This document shows positions 42,913-52,005 of a DNA stretch of 64,000 nucleotides, in pieces. The stretch comes from an uncultured Lachnospiraceae bacterium (lineage in GTDB: Bacteria; Bacillota; Clostridia; Lachnospirales; Lachnospiraceae): contig CAJTUC010000013.1 of NCBI GenBank assembly GCA_910579395.1, positions 1 to 64,000 of the forward strand, in the 5' to 3' direction. The notes under the pieces were generated by a model. That model did not search any database. It was given only the letters and a program-made list of their open reading frames with translations, and was not told where the DNA came from. The position numbers and the translations under genes are program-made. How positions within the stretch are numbered: position 1 is the stretch's first letter; each line of letters opens with the position of its first letter.

Positions 42913-45900
42913 TTACTCCAATAAGAAGAGCTGCGCCCTGTTCAGGACGATGGAGTCGCTTCCGGTAACGGGTTCCTCCCGGCCGAGCTGTGAAAAGCTC
43001 GACTGCACGACGATATAAATGTCCGCATTTGTACGGCTCTCGTTCCGAAGCGGTATAACAGGCGCCTTGATCTTGTATACTTTGCCGGGAACGAGCGCAA
43101 ACTCCGTTCCGACTTCTACAAGGCGGTTCTCTTCCACTGTCCATACCTGGGATGCGAAAGGCGTCGCAAGTACACTCTCCCCGCCGATGTCGATACTCGT
43201 ACCACCCGCATCATCCTGATAATAGAAGGATATCTGCACTTTCTTGTTGAAAGCAAGGTTCGGCTCCGTTATCTTGAAATAAACATCCGTAGTCTCATCG
43301 AGAAGCCCGACATTGCCGTCCGCTGCTTCTATCATCTGCTCGTCGAACGGAATGCAGATACTCTCGATTTCCGGCGCATCCGCGGCAAGTCCCGCCACAA
43401 TTGCGACTTTCGGGTTCTTAATGCCTACATTATAAGCCGCCATCAGCGCATTGACGAAAAGCCGGCATTCCGTTACGCCTTCATCCGACGCGGAAGGTTC
43501 CACACCGGAAGTACCGTCATAGCCGTAAGGATAATAGTCCTCACCGACATAAATCACATTTCCCCTGCTGTAAACATAATAGTTGTTCGCCGCATCTTTT
43601 CTGGATATATCATAGGCACTGATGGAATCCGATGCAGGGTCTTCCAGGCAGTACCATGCCGTAACATCCGCCATGGAGTCTTCTCTTCCGTTATCCAGCA
43701 GATTCAGCACATAATCTCCGCCTTTTACGGATTGTGTCAGCGTACCGCTCTCACCAATCTCAAAAGGATAATGAGCGATAGAACCGTCATTGATCTGCCG
43801 CACGGTCATGCCGCTTCTGGGACCGAACATATCGCTGCTCAAAGACGCAAAGCGATAATAGCGGCGGTCTCCCTTCTCCTCACCAAGTTTTCCATAAGTC
43901 CGCACTTCTCTCTGTCCGAGCAGCGAGCCGTCGATGCCCATTCTGCCGGTATCACCGAGGGCGGCCGAAGAGGACATCAACACCCCCCTTCCTTCCGCAA
44001 TGTACTGATTGACTGCTCCCGCGGCGCTTCCAAGATTTTCCGCCGGACCGAATCCCAATACAAGCACGTCAAAACCTTCCAGATATTTCCCGTTCTGCGC
44101 AAGCTGCTGCTCTAACTGCGCCGCCGATATCGTCTTAATCTCAAAATCCGAACCTGTCAGGGCTTCCGCACTCTTCAGATAATGGCCCATCATCGTCTGG
44201 TCATCCGCCTCAAAAGCCAGCGCCAGATTATACTTCCCGGCTTCATTGAGATTCGGCTCTTCCGCCGCAATCTGCAAAATACGGACTGTTGTCAGGTTAT
44301 CATAAGAAACTTCAAAAAATCCTGTTAAAGCATCCCGCCTGTAAGAATTGCCCGAATCGGACACTTCCAGCTTCCAGGGCAGGATTCCCTTCTGCGGTGT
44401 CTCGAACTCAATCGTAAATTCGCCGTTATCCGCCGTAAAGCCGTCGTATATTTCTTCCTCCGGCGCAAATCTGCCGTCCTGATTTCGATCCAGATAAACG
44501 TGGATATCCACATTATCCGAATACGCTTCTCCCCGGTCATCCTCTATCCGGTAAGCAAGGGTTGCCCGGTATCTTCCTTCCGCATCGACCCGAATCTGCT
44601 GTACGATTCCCGGCTGTTCTTCCACTTCGTTATCGTCCGCATTCACATATTGTATCTGCGGCCTGCGTATGTTGACCTGCGCCGCAAATACCGCGCTGCT
44701 ATGTACATCGGAAATCGTATACAGATAATCGTCATATTCATTGACTGCTGTCCGCAGGAAAGCATACATCTGTGAATCGCTGTCCACATAATCCGTATTG
44801 ATCTCATCCACACCCGCATCTTTTGCCGACTGTCCCGTAAAGAAATCATCTTCCACGACGATCGGATAACCTGCTTTCATGAAATCGATCAGCGCATTCT
44901 TTTTCTGCGGTGTAATGTCAATACCCTCGTAACGCTCATCACTCTCTGTCGCATAGTCACCGATACTGCTGTATACAATGCCGTTCATCTCATCATCGTT
45001 ATAAACGGTATAGCGTTTTCCGTCTTTTCGCTCATAATTGAGGCGCCGTCCGTCAAGTCCGATAAATATCATTTGATATTGATTATTGATATCGCCCTGA
45101 TCACCGGAAAATTCCGCCACCGAAATCGTGTCTACATCAATATTGATCACTTTTGAACTTCTAAGAATCTGCTGCCCGGAACCGGACACATCTTCTTTTT
45201 CCCAATAGAGGATGGTATAATCTTTATCTTCATCATTATACTGCTTCAAATCCGACTCGGTATTCGTCGTCGGCTGCAGCTCCAGCACACGGATATCCCG
45301 GAAATCGCTGATCAGGCCTACCGCGTAGTTGATGATGTACTGCACAGCTCTTGCCTTGCTGACAATCTCCGAAATCTTATCGTCATCGGAAAGCGTGCTG
45401 TTCTCCGCTTTCAGGGCCGCCAGAACTTCCATGAAGCCCGCCGAAACTTTATCATCAGCAAAAGGCGCATAAAAGTCTTCCGATACGAGCGTTTCACCAT
45501 TCACAATATAAACATTGCGATTTACATAATTATAATTATTATCCGTTTTATCGGGATAGTCCTTCGACGCCAGATTCATCATCATATTATCGGGCGATTC
45601 CATATCCTGATAGTACGCGGACAGATTCTTTTTGAGCAGAATCCGGACGAGTTTCTGATAATTCAACAGGCTCTGCTCCGTTCCCGGCGTCTGCCCTGTA
45701 TCCGGGTCCTGTCCTGCGTCTCCATCCGGTCCCGAACCTGCCACGCCATAACCTGCCGTCAAAATCCCATAATCGGCAATCACTGGCATCAAATCCGTGA
45801 CTGCACGATAAACAATGGAAAAAAGCACGTCCGCCGACATATCCCCGCCGTTTTCCGTCATATAATGGATGGTCGCATCGCTTCCGAGAAATTCTCCCAA

Positions 45901-48048
45901 CCCGGCTTCCAGATAGACCAGATCGGCATTCATGACATCATCGGAAGTCACCTGATCCGCCGTAACGACCTGCACCTGAATATCAAAAGTTTCCGATTCG
46001 TTGTCATCTCCCGCCAGCGAATGGAACACATATCGCTCCAGCCAGTCGCTGCCGCCGCTGCATTTAAAATAGGTCGGTGCGTTATAGAGCATCAGGAGAG
46101 AACCCGCTTCTGTTTCCGGAACTTCCTGCAATTTATACTGTCCCTGGCCCGCGCCTGCATATACAAAGGTCCCGTCCGGTACGATTGTACTCATCAGCGG
46201 TTCTATTCCGTTTTCCAGTTCATCCTCGCCGGATATCACGCTGCCGCCCGCAAGATTGTATGTATCATAAGGAATCACACCGTCAACGGCCGCTTCTTCC
46301 ACCGGAACCGCGCTGCCAAGCTGATAAAGCCCTGCTGCTTCTTCCAGACCGCTGACATACTCGAACTCTACAACATAATATCCATCAGGCAGTCCGCTGC
46401 CAATCTGCGGTATAGAAGGAACTTCTTCACCCGGTGCCGCAGGCGGAACTGTTCCTCCGTCCTGACTCGAGTCGGTGGGGGGGGCCTGTGTTGTCCCTGC
46501 GTCCGGATTGACCGGATTAGTTAAGCTTGTATCATCCGGCTGTTCCGGTTCTGTCGGCACTGCAGGCTGTTCTGTCCCTCCGGGCTGTGTATTGTCTCCT
46601 GATATACTGTCTCCTGATGTATTGTCTCCCGGTGTATCCGCTGGTGCAGTATTATTATCCGCTGGCGGTATGTCATTTGGAAGCCCCGGCTGTATTCCCG
46701 CTTCCGACAGCAGAATCACCGTATCCTCAACGAATACCAGTTTACGCCAGGTAAGGCCTGCAGTGTCTATGCTTTCCGTCGATGCTGCTTCGCCATCATC
46801 ATTGCCTTCGACAGTGTCATCGGGGGCATTACCCTCGCCATCAGTTCCACCATCTCCTTCAGTTCCACCATCTCCTTCAGTTCCATCGGAGCCACTGTCA
46901 TTTCCGTCGCTTCCCTCTTCGGAATCATTACCTTCATTACCTTCATTGTCTTCACCGGAAGAATCATCACCATCGGATGTATTATCATCGCCATCCACCT
47001 GAGGCGGTTCCGTACCATCAGGATTCGTCGATTCATCCGGCGTTTCTGCATCCGGCGTTTCTACATCCGGTATATTCTCATCCGTAACATTTTCTTCCGT
47101 ATCATCCCCATCAGGATTTTCACTCTCTTCGTTCTCCTGCTCTCCTTCATTCCGCGGAATGTCCTTTATATGTCCCGCATACTTGAAAACACCGTCTTCC
47201 AACAAATAAACGCCGGTAGTATCCGAATATTCCCCGCCTGTGACCTGTTTGTAATCTAAAACCCTGTATCCCTGCAGGGCCGGTTCCTGTTCATAGTAAA
47301 AGACTGCATGATAAGCGCCGCTTCCTCCGGCCCATTCATAAGCAGTTCCATCGCCCAGCGCATCCACTGCAAAAGAGCCACTGATCAGATTATAGTCAAA
47401 GCCAGTCCTGTCAGTGCCTTCTACATACGGCTGTACCGCAGCATGAACAAAGCCGTACTGCCGATGAACCGCACTGCCGATGCCATCCGGAAAATAACTG
47501 TCATATATCCGAATCCAGCCATTTTCTTCCGATAAATCTGGCGTAACACCCGCATAACCTTCCCGATAGCTTATCTGGAACAGAGAAGTATCCATTCCCG
47601 GCGGCAAAAGCGCAGATGCCAGTCCTTCCCTTTCTTCATAGCGGTAAAAAGCTTCCTGATCATTCTCAAAAGTCGTTCGCAGACTTTCCTGCGCCGGTAT
47701 CTGCCCGTCCGTCAGATATCCCATTGTACCGAGAGACACGTCCGGAATACTGATTACCGTGCCGTCAGAAAGCGTATAGGCATACGATGCCGTTCCCGGC
47801 ACGATATCCAGTATGACAAAAGGCTCTCCTTCGCTGTGGTTCTCCACCACCTTGCCGATTCCACTGAAAGATTCCTGCGCTTCTACGGGCATCGAACTTT
47901 TCAGAAAATGCCAGAAAGAAGTGCCTGCAACCGCGACCGCAAGAACGGAGGCAGTTGCAGCGAGCACAAGCTTTTTACCCGCACGCGGTTTTATTTGGTT
48001 GTTCTGGTATTTATACCGGTATCGTCTTGCTACTCTTTTTCTTTTCAT
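42913..48048 (-). CDS. Giant membrane-anchored surface protein (DUF5057-like) of the pilus locus
   Basis: A 1,711-residue protein. A very basic N-terminus precedes one membrane segment (about 27-46); the rest is predicted outside. Residues about 60-300 resemble DUF5057 (EPFVILDIVPGTASYAYTLS, GYLTDGQIPAQ). A long acidic Asp/Glu/Gly/Thr/Pro low-complexity linker follows (about 300-535), then further domains, including an Ig-like segment (about 1150-1250) and a flavodoxin/GATase-like region (FDVLVLGFGPAENLGSAAGA, VNQYIAEGRGVLMSSSAAL). There is no LPXTG sorting signal. It is downstream of the pseudopilin genes; an adhesin or pilus-associated role is inference. Confidence 0.65.
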   Translation of the reverse strand: MKRKRVARRYRYKYQNNQIKPRAGKKLVLAATASVLAVAVAGTSFWHFLKSSMPVEAQESFSGIGKVVENHSEGEPFVILDIVPGTASYAYTLSDGTVISIPDVSLGTMGYLTDGQIPAQESLRTTFENDQEAFYRYEEREGLASALLPPGMDTSLFQISYREGYAGVTPDLSEENGWIRIYDSYFPDGIGSAVHRQYGFVHAAVQPYVEGTDRTGFDYNLISGSFAVDALGDGTAYEWAGGSGAYHAVFYYEQEPALQGYRVLDYKQVTGGEYSDTTGVYLLEDGVFKYAGHIKDIPRNEGEQENEESENPDGDDTEENVTDENIPDVETPDAETPDESTNPDGTEPPQVDGDDNTSDGDDSSGEDNEGNEGNDSEEGSDGNDSGSDGTEGDGGTEGDGGTDGEGNAPDDTVEGNDDGEAASTESIDTAGLTWRKLVFVEDTVILLSEAGIQPGLPNDIPPADNNTAPADTPGDNTSGDSISGDNTQPGGTEQPAVPTEPEQPDDTSLTNPVNPDAGTTQAPPTDSSQDGGTVPPAAPGEEVPSIPQIGSGLPDGYYVVEFEYVSGLEEAAGLYQLGSAVPVEEAAVDGVIPYDTYNLAGGSVISGEDELENGIEPLMSTIVPDGTFVYAGAGQGQYKLQEVPETEAGSLLMLYNAPTYFKCSGGSDWLERYVFHSLAGDDNESETFDIQVQVVTADQVTSDDVMNADLVYLEAGLGEFLGSDATIHYMTENGGDMSADVLFSIVYRAVTDLMPVIADYGILTAGYGVAGSGPDGDAGQDPDTGQTPGTEQSLLNYQKLVRILLKKNLSAYYQDMESPDNMMMNLASKDYPDKTDNNYNYVNRNVYIVNGETLVSEDFYAPFADDKVSAGFMEVLAALKAENSTLSDDDKISEIVSKARAVQYIINYAVGLISDFRDIRVLELQPTTNTESDLKQYNDEDKDYTILYWEKEDVSGSGQQILRSSKVINIDVDTISVAEFSGDQGDINNQYQMIFIGLDGRRLNYERKDGKRYTVYNDDEMNGIVYSSIGDYATESDERYEGIDITPQKKNALIDFMKAGYPIVVEDDFFTGQSAKDAGVDEINTDYVDSDSQMYAFLRTAVNEYDDYLYTISDVHSSAVFAAQVNIRRPQIQYVNADDNEVEEQPGIVQQIRVDAEGRYRATLAYRIEDDRGEAYSDNVDIHVYLDRNQDGRFAPEEEIYDGFTADNGEFTIEFETPQKGILPWKLEVSDSGNSYRRDALTGFFEVSYDNLTTVRILQIAAEEPNLNEAGKYNLALAFEADDQTMMGHYLKSAEALTGSDFEIKTISAAQLEQQLAQNGKYLEGFDVLVLGFGPAENLGSAAGAVNQYIAEGRGVLMSSSAALGDTGRMGIDGSLLGQREVRTYGKLGEEKGDRRYYRFASLSSDMFGPRSGMTVRQINDGSIAHYPFEIGESGTLTQSVKGGDYVLNLLDNGREDSMADVTAWYCLEDPASDSISAYDISRKDAANNYYVYSRGNVIYVGEDYYPYGYDGTSGVEPSASDEGVTECRLFVNALMAAYNVGIKNPKVAIVAGLAADAPEIESICIPFDEQMIEAADGNVGLLDETTDVYFKITEPNLAFNKKVQISFYYQDDAGGTSIDIGGESVLATPFASQVWTVEENRLVEVGTEFALVPGKVYKIKAPVIPLRNESRTNADIYIVVQSSFSQLGREEPVTGSDSIVLNRAQLFLLE
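46477..46484 (-). repeat. Eight-base C homopolymer in the giant surface-protein gene
   Basis: Eight consecutive C on the coding strand (G on the plus strand) encode part of an Ala-Pro-Pro-Thr stretch in the low-complexity linker. In the present sequence the frame is open. Confidence 0.9.
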
Positions 48049-48202
48049 GCTGTGTTGTCCTGTTTTTTGTAATAAATTCCTGGATAGTTACTGCATTTTA
48101 AATTGATACTTCCCTTTCCCATGCCCGGCAACTGGTTCTATCAAATCTGTAATTCACTGACATTCTCTTCAAACAACGGTTTTCTATCTGAAACAACTGT
48201 TT

Positions 48203-51200
48203 TTATTTAACTACTGTCCATTGGGTGTCGGTGCTCTTGCAGGTGACTTTTATGGTGTCAGTTATTGCCACCGACTGATTAAGATTGCCATCCCATTCCC
48301 ATCTCAATGTCGATGTCAACTCCAGTGTATAGGTATCGGTATTTTTATCATAAGTACATACTATTTGATTACAACTACGCTGAGATATTCCCGTAGTCCC
48401 TATTACCTGATACTTAAATCCCAATCCATCTTTCACTACCGTCTGAGTTCCATCCTGCTCCAGCGTAAACCCGAACTGCCCATAATATTGTCCGGTAAAT
48501 GCAGCATCTGTCGGTAACGGAATATAAGCCTTGACATTCTGCAAATTTCCATTATCATCTTTCATACCAAAAGAAACATTGCTTCCATCTATTTGAATCG
48601 GTCCATTGTATAATGGTATTAAATTCAGCCCGGTTGTAATAAACTGATCATCCAGAGAACCTTTGTCAAGACGGCTCCATTCCGTACCGTTCGCAGCACA
48701 ACGAAAACGACCGGCAGATTTTTCCATATCATATCCCCATACCGGATTTTGGAACCGATAGAACAGTTCAATCTCGTATACATCGTCTATTGCATAATAC
48801 TGACAAGCCATTTTGGAAAACTCAACTCCATAGCTGCCACCATCAGCACCAAGCATTTGAAACCAGTTCCCCTGTGATGTTTCCTGCGGGGATGTATTCT
48901 GCAAAGTAAAATATTCTGAAAACTTTGATTCCGAAGGAAGCGGGAAATAAATTTCTCCCTTGACAAAATTAGTCGAGGTAGTATATGCCCATAAATCCAT
49001 GTTACCCTTTCCTGCTATTTCAAAATTAATCGCGCTCTCCGGCCTGTAATAATAGTGCGTACCATAATCCGGTTCGTAGTTATACCAATGTACGTTATAT
49101 CTTTGCGCATCCGTTGCATTAGAATATTGAAAAAAGGGAACATAATGATAACTGCCAACCGCATTGATCGCACCGTTATTATTTGTGTCAATTTTTATAC
49201 ACAATTGTCGCACATTATGTACACTACAATTACCAAATGATAGTCCGCCGACACTTCCTGTTCCCGTATAAGAGCCGTTATTCTCCTGATAAGTCCATAG
49301 GGGTGTCCACTCTGAAATATCCGTTCCATTGCCTGTATATACATTACATTTCGAATCGTTTAAGACCCTTTCGCCCTCACTCCTGGTACTGCTTATGGCA
49401 ACCAGCGGACAGGATACATAAGACGGACTAAGTGCTGAAATCGTCTGGATATCTACCTGTTCTCCTACATAATTCTTTCCATTATAGGAAACTGTAAACT
49501 GCGGACGAAGCAGCGGTACTGTTACTTTTGAAGAAGATGGTATCTCACCTATGTATGTTCCTTTACTATCCAAATGTCCATTATATTCCGCAACGATTTC
49601 ATCCCGCCTTGCAGCATAATCCCATGCATTCTTATCCAAAGCGTAATCCAATACCTGAACGGAAATATAGTAGTCATGATCCAAATTCAAACCAAAAAGA
49701 TCGGCTCCGACACGAATCGCCTTACCATCGCTGTCGTAAATCATGACCTTATCATCCGCCGTCGGTGCGTTGGGGTCATCCGTCTTAATACGCACACATA
49801 TTAACGAATAGTGACTGCTGTAGTCCCAAGATAATGTAAGCGGCTCATCACCATACTTGAAATCGCCGTCCCAGTGAAGGTCCACATTTGTTTCCGCAAC
49901 TTTCAGCGTGATCGTTCCATATACAACACCGCTTCCGCCCGCCTTTGTATAACTTTTCTCGACAGATAAAAGGGATGCTGCCTGAATCTCTATCTCATCG
50001 CCCTTTTTCGCATCCGGACTGATACGGAAAGTTGCTGTCTTGTTATCACTCGACTCCATTGTAACAAGATCTGCCCCACGAATGATCTTCCATCCATACA
50101 TCGGATATTCATCTGCTACAACATATTTATCTTTCGTCGTCGGGTCATCACATCCACCACAGGAAACACCCAGCTTGTTTCCTTCTGTTGTTGCGGAAAT
50201 CGTAAAAGTTTTACCGGCAGAGACTTCATTACTTCCGTTTTCAGCATTTTCATCTTCCGATTTATAAAGCGCTACCGTCTTCGCCCTTTTCACATAAACG
50301 ATGACTTCCGCTGTCGCATGATTTTTTTCGGAGTCCGCAGCATTCGTCGTAATAACGACTTTGAAACTGTCAGCCGTCTCACCGGATGCGATATTGATGA
50401 TGCCGTTCGTCGTATCGCTGAACTGCGTCGCACTGTCCTCCGGCGGCGTATCGGTGGATATCGACCATGTTACACTTTTATCCATGACATTCTGTCCGGA
50501 TACAAGAGGGGTCGAGAAATGATAGGTTTCGCCCGGCTCCAGAATAACGGAGTTCTCCTTCGGGACGACGCTCAGTTTTACCCTTTTATCCAACTGCTCC
50601 AGATCCACATCATTGATACGAACTTTATTGCGAATCGTAATGTTGTTGGAAGTATGATACGTCTTGTTATCTCTTTCAAAGGTCATAGAAATCTGTACGA
50701 CTCTTTTTTCCTCAACCTGCGTCAAATCTACGTTAAATTCAGTCACATATTCCGCCAGAACGACCTGACCTTCCGCCGCTGTCTGTGGAAAATCTGTCTG
50801 GTCAACATCGATTTCGGAATAATAGAGCTTTGCCTCTTCCTTATTCCAGTAGAACTGATAATTTTTCTCGTTGCCCCTGCCGCTCTCGATTATCATTTCA
50901 TAGACAGGATTTCCCTCCGAATCCACTTTAGGACTTCCGTCCTCATTTACCTCCTGAACCGGCTTACCGTCCGCATCCAGCTTTATCGTGCCTGCACCGT
51001 TGAACATCGTCAGGCTCTTATCCTGCGGTTCAAAAGTGAAATCCGCATCTTTTACAGCAAAAACTGGCGTGCCGTCTTCCGCATAGCCCGCATAATTCAC
51101 GCTTCTGGTTGTATCGATGATGACATCGGAAATCTGATTCAGCGCAAGCTGCGCTTCCTGCTGCAGCATGATCTCTGTATTCGCCGCCGCGTAGCTTTTC

Positions 51201-51301
51201 GAACCTACTACGATGAATGAGCAGACCGCCGCAGTCACAATTGACAAGATAACGATACCGATCAAAAGTTCCACCAACGTAAAACCCCTTTGGTCCTTCA
51301 T
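48203..51301 (-). CDS. Very large pseudopilin with Ig-like segments (PilW-like)
   Basis: A 1,032-residue protein with a class-III type IV prepilin leader: MKDQRG cleaved before FTLVELLIGIVILSIVTAAV, with Glu at mature position 5. The alpha-1 helix and a short pilin-like region (to about 250) are followed by one or two bacterial Ig-like segments (about 250-400, SVILEPGETYHF, KSVTWSISTDTPP) and a long Tyr/Trp-rich C-terminal part (about 500-1032). Normal minor pilins have 150-250 residues, so this is probably a tip-located adhesin. ATG at 51301 follows AAGGA; in-frame ATGs at 51331 and 51361 are alternatives. Confidence 0.8.
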   Translation of the reverse strand: MKDQRGFTLVELLIGIVILSIVTAAVCSFIVVGSKSYAAANTEIMLQQEAQLALNQISDVIIDTTRSVNYAGYAEDGTPVFAVKDADFTFEPQDKSLTMFNGAGTIKLDADGKPVQEVNEDGSPKVDSEGNPVYEMIIESGRGNEKNYQFYWNKEEAKLYYSEIDVDQTDFPQTAAEGQVVLAEYVTEFNVDLTQVEEKRVVQISMTFERDNKTYHTSNNITIRNKVRINDVDLEQLDKRVKLSVVPKENSVILEPGETYHFSTPLVSGQNVMDKSVTWSISTDTPPEDSATQFSDTTNGIINIASGETADSFKVVITTNAADSEKNHATAEVIVYVKRAKTVALYKSEDENAENGSNEVSAGKTFTISATTEGNKLGVSCGGCDDPTTKDKYVVADEYPMYGWKIIRGADLVTMESSDNKTATFRISPDAKKGDEIEIQAASLLSVEKSYTKAGGSGVVYGTITLKVAETNVDLHWDGDFKYGDEPLTLSWDYSSHYSLICVRIKTDDPNAPTADDKVMIYDSDGKAIRVGADLFGLNLDHDYYISVQVLDYALDKNAWDYAARRDEIVAEYNGHLDSKGTYIGEIPSSSKVTVPLLRPQFTVSYNGKNYVGEQVDIQTISALSPSYVSCPLVAISSTRSEGERVLNDSKCNVYTGNGTDISEWTPLWTYQENNGSYTGTGSVGGLSFGNCSVHNVRQLCIKIDTNNNGAINAVGSYHYVPFFQYSNATDAQRYNVHWYNYEPDYGTHYYYRPESAINFEIAGKGNMDLWAYTTSTNFVKGEIYFPLPSESKFSEYFTLQNTSPQETSQGNWFQMLGADGGSYGVEFSKMACQYYAIDDVYEIELFYRFQNPVWGYDMEKSAGRFRCAANGTEWSRLDKGSLDDQFITTGLNLIPLYNGPIQIDGSNVSFGMKDDNGNLQNVKAYIPLPTDAAFTGQYYGQFGFTLEQDGTQTVVKDGLGFKYQVIGTTGISQRSCNQIVCTYDKNTDTYTLELTSTLRWEWDGNLNQSVAITDTIKVTCKSTDTQWTVVK

Positions 51302-51378
51302 ACAGTTTTTATCCTTCCCCTGTCTTTCCATACGAATACCATGCCTTTCTGTTATCTGCAATGTCCGGGCTCATCCGA

Positions 51379-51909
51379 TTACTGAAGCACAAGTTCGACT
51401 TTCCCGGTCAATTCAATAAGCGTCAGTTCATAAGAACGGCTTCCGCCTTTGACATATATCTTTTCACAAAGAGTACAGCCATTTTTATTAGTAAAGGAAC
51501 CATTGCTCCTGTCATAGCCAATCATCAGGGAGCTGCCGGATGTCAGTTCCGTTTCTGTTCCGCCTGTTGTATAGGAAACATAGACTCTGGAATTACCAAG
51601 TTTATCCGGAACAGGATTTCCGCTTTCATCAGCCCTTTTCGGCTCCCAGCCGGTGCCGCTCTTAATCCACTGCACAGCGTAAACACAATCATCGGAAGCA
51701 TCCCGATAGATTTCCACTCTTGCCCCGCTTTTACCCATAGCAGTTACTTTATTCTCGGCAAGCGCTTCTTTGATATCGTTCGCGCAGGCTTTCGCACCGG
51801 CGCCGAATATCATGTTGATGGAAAAAAAAACCGTTCCAGTCAAAAGAGCCATGATTGCAATAACAATTATCAATTCCACCAAAGAATAACCTTTGTTATC
51901 TTTCTCCAT
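51379..51909 (-). CDS. Type IV pseudopilin (GspH-like)
   Basis: A 176-residue prepilin: MEKDNKG cleaved before YSLVELIIVIAIMALLTG, Glu5 present. The globular part has two or more Cys (CVYAVQW and CTLCEKIYV), suggesting a disulfide, and ends in beta strands (YELTLIELTGKVELVLQ). Similar to GspH/FimT-type minor pilins. It lies between the PilX-like gene and the giant pseudopilin. Confidence 0.85.
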   Translation of the reverse strand: MEKDNKGYSLVELIIVIAIMALLTGTVFFSINMIFGAGAKACANDIKEALAENKVTAMGKSGARVEIYRDASDDCVYAVQWIKSGTGWEPKRADESGNPVPDKLGNSRVYVSYTTGGTETELTSGSSLMIGYDRSNGSFTNKNGCTLCEKIYVKGGSRSYELTLIELTGKVELVLQ

Positions 51910-51925
51910 AACAACCCCTTATTTC

Positions 51926-52005
51926 TACTTTGAGAAATGTATCTTACTTCAAAAAGTGTTTTTTACTTTGAAAAGTTTTTACTTTGAAAAGTGTTTTTTA
52001 CTTTT
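51926..52005. repeat. Direct repeats with dyad symmetry at the end of the PilX-like gene
   Basis: Five imperfect copies of a 16-19 bp unit, TACTTTGAAAAGTGTTTT, each containing the near-palindrome ACTTTGAAAAGT, fill the 88-bp gap and cover the last codons of the upstream gene. Confidence 0.75.

Noticed and set aside
46841..46900. Short 18-bp repeats in the giant surface-protein gene as a regulatory array
   Set aside because: They encode Gly/Thr/Glu/Asp linker repeats in frame and are explained by low-complexity coding sequence.
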